Shown: positions 58,475 to 64,000 of the stretch, piece by piece
Position numbering within the stretch: the first letter of the stretch is position 1
Layout of the letters: every line of letters starts with the position of its first letter
Origin: Hermodice carunculata
Taxonomy: Eukaryota > Annelida > Polychaeta > Eunicida > Amphinomidae
Direction of reading: 5' to 3'
Length of the DNA stretch: 64,000 nucleotides
NCBI GenBank assembly: GCA_964020975.1
Contig: OZ026617.1
Coordinates: 31,234,836-31,298,835 of the forward strand
Translations under genes and position numbers: made by a program
Notes under the pieces: generated by a model
Databases searched by the model: none
What the model was told of the DNA's origin: nothing
What the model saw: the letters and a program-made list of their open reading frames with translations, nothing else

Positions 58475-59345
58475 TATCACTATATGTTTGTAATTGATAT
58501 GCAACCTATAAAGGTCAAAGGGCAAGGTCATTTGGACCTTAGAAAGTTTCATCCAGCCATAACTTGGGTCAATTTTCATCCAATTTGGACCATGTTGGAT
58601 CCTAAATGTAGGTATTGCAACGCTGCATATTTTTTTAAGTAACATGTAACCTCCAAAGGTCAAGGTCATTTGTACTTTAAAAGTCTCATCTAGCTATAAC
58701 TTGTTCAATCTTCATCTGATTTGGTTCATGTTAGGATTAAATTGTGGATATTGTAACACTGGAAATGTTTGTAATTTACATGCGACCTCTAAAGGTCAAA
58801 GGTTAAGGTCATTTGGAGGTTTGAAAGTTTCATCGAGCCATAACTGGATCAGTTTTCGTCCAATTTCACTCATGTTGGACTTGTGAGCATTGCAACACTA
58901 CATATTTTGTAAATAACACGTTACCTCTATGTGCCATAGGTCAATGTCATTTGGACCTTTGAAAGTTTCATCTAGCCATTACTTGGTCAATTTTCATCCA
59001 ATTTTATAATGCTGGACTCAACTTGTACATAATGCAACACCGCAAATTTTTGTAAGTTACACGTTACCTCTGACCTCTGAAAGCCAAAGGTCAAGGTTAT
59101 TTGGTTCATATTGGTTTTAAATTGTAGATATTGTAACACCTTACATATTAGTACTTTGCAAGTGAGCTTCAAAAGTCAAGGTCATTTGGGCCTTCAAGAT
59201 GTTCATCGAGCCATAACTTGGTTAATTTTCATCCAATTTCAGGCATACTGGGTTCAAGTTGTAGGTATTGCAACACTGCACATTTTTTGTAATTTACATA
59301 TGACCTCTAAAGGTCAAAGGTCAAGGTCATATTGACCTTTGAAAT
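58475..59345 (+). repeat. ~143-bp AGGTCA satellite, about six monomers
   Basis: Anchors CAAGGTCATTTGG or variants near 58522, 58662, 58807, 58947, 59091, 59177 and 59321 give a ~143-bp period with one shortened unit. AGGTCAAAGGTCAAGGTCA is complete at 59311-59329. Confidence 0.9.
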
Positions 59346-59438
59346 TTTTATCTGGCCAATCTTTACAACTTTTTAAGGCACACAGATTTGGTTTGAAGCA
59401 AATCTTTGTTTCTACTTATATCTGTGTACCAACACACA

Positions 59439-59441
<3 letters not shown>

Positions 59442-59534
<93 letters not shown>

Positions 59535-59547
59535 CTCTCTCTCTCTC
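59442..59547. repeat. (CT)n microsatellite
   Basis: About 45 CT units, then two interrupted stretches with CGAT. It replaces the pyrimidine tract that follows the TGTGT--ACACA hairpin in this repeat family. Confidence 0.97.
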
Positions 59548-59639
59548 TCGATGCCGACACAGACATTCTGTTTTTGTTGGGTATCATTATTTCTTTCTTT
59601 CCCCTGCCAATTACTTTTCTTCACCAGCAATTTTGTCCG

Positions 59640-61180
<1,541 letters not shown>

Positions 61181-61334
61181 ATGAACCAACCATGAAAAAT
61201 TTAAATGTCAATATCTATCTTCCAAGCTATTATGCGTCGGTGTGAAATTCTGACTTCACATTCCAGGTTTGTCCATCATCAATTTGTCTGGGCGAAGCAC
61301 TCAGATGGCACTCAAGCTAAAATCTCTATTAGAC

Positions 61335-61432
61335 AGGGACAGGTTAGCTTATGGAGAGTAAAGAGTTTGGACTGCGGAATAGGGTATTGACTACTAGGAA
61401 CTGGTTCTGGGCAAAAAGACACAAATACAATT
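61335..61432 (+). repeat. Dispersed repeat, copy 2 (partner at 14515-14613)
   Basis: Shares GGACTGCGGAATAGGGTA, GACTACTA and CAAAAAGACACAA in order with 14515-14613. Confidence 0.8.
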
Positions 61433-61739
61433 CTGAACAGTGTATGGTACTCTCATTGAAGTTGAAGTAATGCAGATTAGTAGCAACAATAGCGGATTGT
61501 ACATATTTGATGGACCAGACGTACAACAGGCCATGATCTACGCTGTTTCGATATAAATGTATCCATAATGTTGTATCAAAAATTAAAATACATTTTATAT
61601 CTCGCCTTTGTGTATCTAGCTTCTTATTACTTTATTACAAAGTAACGGTTCCTAATGTCATAGCAGATGTTTCATGATTACGACCACCCACCCGACTTGC
61701 AGGAGAAGACGGCATATAGCAATCAGTTTTGCCGTCCGT

Positions 61740-62140
61740 TTGTCCTTCTGTCTGTCCATCTATTCACAACGTTTCCCTTCTGTCACTTTAGCACTTTTTG
61801 ACCAAGAGCTTTCATATTGCACTATATTATACTATTATACTCATCCCCTATTAGGGCTAAGTTCAGTTGGCAGATGGGTGACCCAATTCCCAAGGCCACA
61901 GAGCCATATTAAGAATTTGTTTTTCGGATGATAGCTTGAGATATGTTTGAGCAAAAGCTTTCATATTGCACAGGGTTATAGTCCTTTATAAGGGCTATGT
62001 CAAGCGCGACGAGGGGTGACCTTGACCCAATTCCCAAGATCACAGAGCCAAATAAGTGAATTTGGTATTAACATGAAAACTTGAGAAGTTTTTGAACTGG
62101 GCTTTCATATTTCACAAGCCCCCCTATAAGGGCTAGCTTA
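61740..62140 (+). repeat. Diverged tandem repeats (CTTTCATATTGCAC / GACCCAATTCCCAAG)
   Basis: Two to three units of about 160 bp: AGCTTTCATATTGCAC, TATAAGGGCTA, GGTGACC--GACCCAATTCCCAAG and CACAGAGCCA. No coding signal. Confidence 0.75.
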
Positions 62141-62894
<754 letters not shown>

Positions 62895-63025
62895 AGCTCT
62901 TTGGACGTATTTGTACCCAGTTTCTAAATGCTCTGGAGTTTCTCTTTCGCAACCCAAGGGTCAGTGATATTTTAATACGTGGTTAGATGGGTTTAAATGC
63001 ATGTCGGTATTTCCACATAGGCTGT

Positions 63026-63029
<4 letters not shown>

Positions 63030-63085
<56 letters not shown>
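63030..63085. repeat. (GT)n microsatellite
   Basis: About 28 GT units. Confidence 0.97.
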
Positions 63086-63086
<1 letters not shown>

Positions 63087-63215
63087 GGACCGCGACCCCG
63101 TCACGAATAATAGGCCCACGATTATTGACCGACCCAGCTCCAGACATAGAAGCCTCGATGGTTATGTTCGAAGTGTACCTCTCAAGAGGTACATTCCCAA
63201 CATAAGCACCGAGGA

Positions 63216-63305
63216 TTATAGTCAGACTCAGATTCAGACTCAGACTCAGATTCAGACTCAGACTCAGACTCAGACTCACATATCTTTTATTTGACTGAAT
63301 ATACA
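63216..63305 (-). mobile_element. LINE 3'-end stub with hexamer tail
   Basis: On the minus strand GTCAAATAAAAGATATGTGA runs into about ten (GAGTCT)-type hexamers. The LINE ends at 38773-38806 and near 7190 have the same CAAATAAAA plus short tandem tail. This is therefore a severely 5'-truncated LINE insertion, or a tail fragment. Confidence 0.65.
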
Positions 63306-63323
63306 TGTACATTATTTCAGTAA

Positions 63324-64000
63324 CAGTCGAGATGCTGACCTGGGTTTAATGAGATGCGAGATTAGGGGTCAAATCAGCAGCCTCGTTCTCAGTTGCATTG
63401 CTGGGCAGTGCTTATGAAAACAAAGACGCATGGGAACATCTTAGTCCCTGCTATTTGGGAGTGTTGAGGTGTTCACGGATCACATGAAAGGGGTGTGATA
63501 AGTGATTTACCGCTTACAGTAAAACCTTCCTATACCGAACACCCTTGGGACCTGAAAAAAGTGTTCAGTATGGGGAATTGTTCAGGATAGGGAGGTTTGC
63601 TAACATTGGAAGTATACATTCGGGACCGAGAAATGGTGTTCAGTATAGAGAGGTGTCCAGTATATGGAGGTGTTTGGTCAGAGAGGTTTTACTGTATATA
63701 ACAGTCAGTGCATTTTTCGGGTTACGATTAATGATCATTTTACGAGCATCCTGTCACCCGATACCCCACTGAAGATACAAGAGATGCCTGTTTGGAACAC
63801 CCACCAACCAGATACTGCTCTGGTACTTTAATTGAAAACAGATCCATGACCCTTTCACGCTGTAACTTGACCAACAAGTGTTAATGCTTTTCAAGAGGGT
63901 ATAAATTTGGGCTGGGTGGGGTTAAATTTTCAAGATACAAGTGGTCCAATTTGAATAACAGAACAGTCCATTTTATCAGAACTAATGGGGGTTTAGAACA
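63324..64000. mobile_element. 1.5-kb inverted-repeat DNA transposon, copy 2 (runs off the window)
   Basis: Begins CAGTCGAGATGCTGACCTGG and is the reverse complement of about 57800-58474 over its full visible length of 677 bp. The flank ends in TAA. Scattered substitutions separate the copies. Confidence 0.88.
63517..63694. mobile_element. 178-bp pogo/Tigger-like MITE, passenger in copy 2
   Basis: CAGTAAAACCTTCC to GGTTTTACTG with TA on both sides, the same length and place as in copy 1. Confidence 0.82.

Overview
This 64 kb window reads as intergenic or heterochromatin-like DNA of a metazoan, most likely a marine invertebrate. The mix of APE-type LINEs, a Penelope-like element, Ty3/Gypsy relics, a Tc1 transposon and long AT-rich satellites fits a lophotrochozoan or an invertebrate deuterostome, but I cannot name the species from sequence alone. 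I found no convincing host gene: every stretch of coding similarity I recognise belongs to a mobile element.

Left part (1-17.8 kb). A LINE on the minus strand has a complete ORF1 (2686-4179) and an ORF2 frame that stays open from 2891 to the window edge, with endonuclease and reverse transcriptase (RT) motifs in place. It is the freshest LINE here. Then come a 75-codon open frame (4435-4662) with an inverted relative at 17481-17834, an array of about 21-bp palindromic units (4973-5612) with a second array at 15010-15480, a LINE RT relic (5787-7225), a tRNA-Ser-like Pol III head (7690-7748), a Penelope-like relic (9220-10395) and a minus-strand LINE relic with a 2A-like peptide motif (10515-13365).

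Middle (17.8-41.5 kb). Satellite blocks follow: a ~143-bp monomer built on AGGTCA motifs (18.2-18.8 and 23.5-24.7 kb) and a ~490-bp monomer (18.96-22.47 kb). Next are a broken Gypsy-like LTR element (25826-29735) and a long LINE on the plus strand (33464-38806). That LINE has an 877-codon uninterrupted ORF2 body, a damaged ORF2 N-terminus and a tandemly duplicated inter-ORF region.

Right part (41.5-64 kb). A Gypsy-like LTR element (41545-55666) carries a nested stack inside its 5' LTR. A transposon with ~694-bp inverted arms and an 8-bp target duplication (41662-47336) holds a LINE-type RT gene, and that gene is split by a Tc1 transposon (43218-44739) at a TA site. Further right lie another ~490-bp-family copy, more AGGTCA satellite, and a 1.5-kb inverted-repeat transposon (56979-58474) with its own passenger MITE. 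A second copy of that transposon starts at 63324 and leaves the window. Long microsatellites punctuate the region.

The most unusual items are the long-armed inverted-repeat element holding an RT gene, the LINE whose ORF2 overlaps ORF1 and has no early ATG, the two palindromic 21-bp arrays, the paired unknown frame at 4.4 and 17.6 kb, and the satellite carrying nuclear-receptor-type half-sites.
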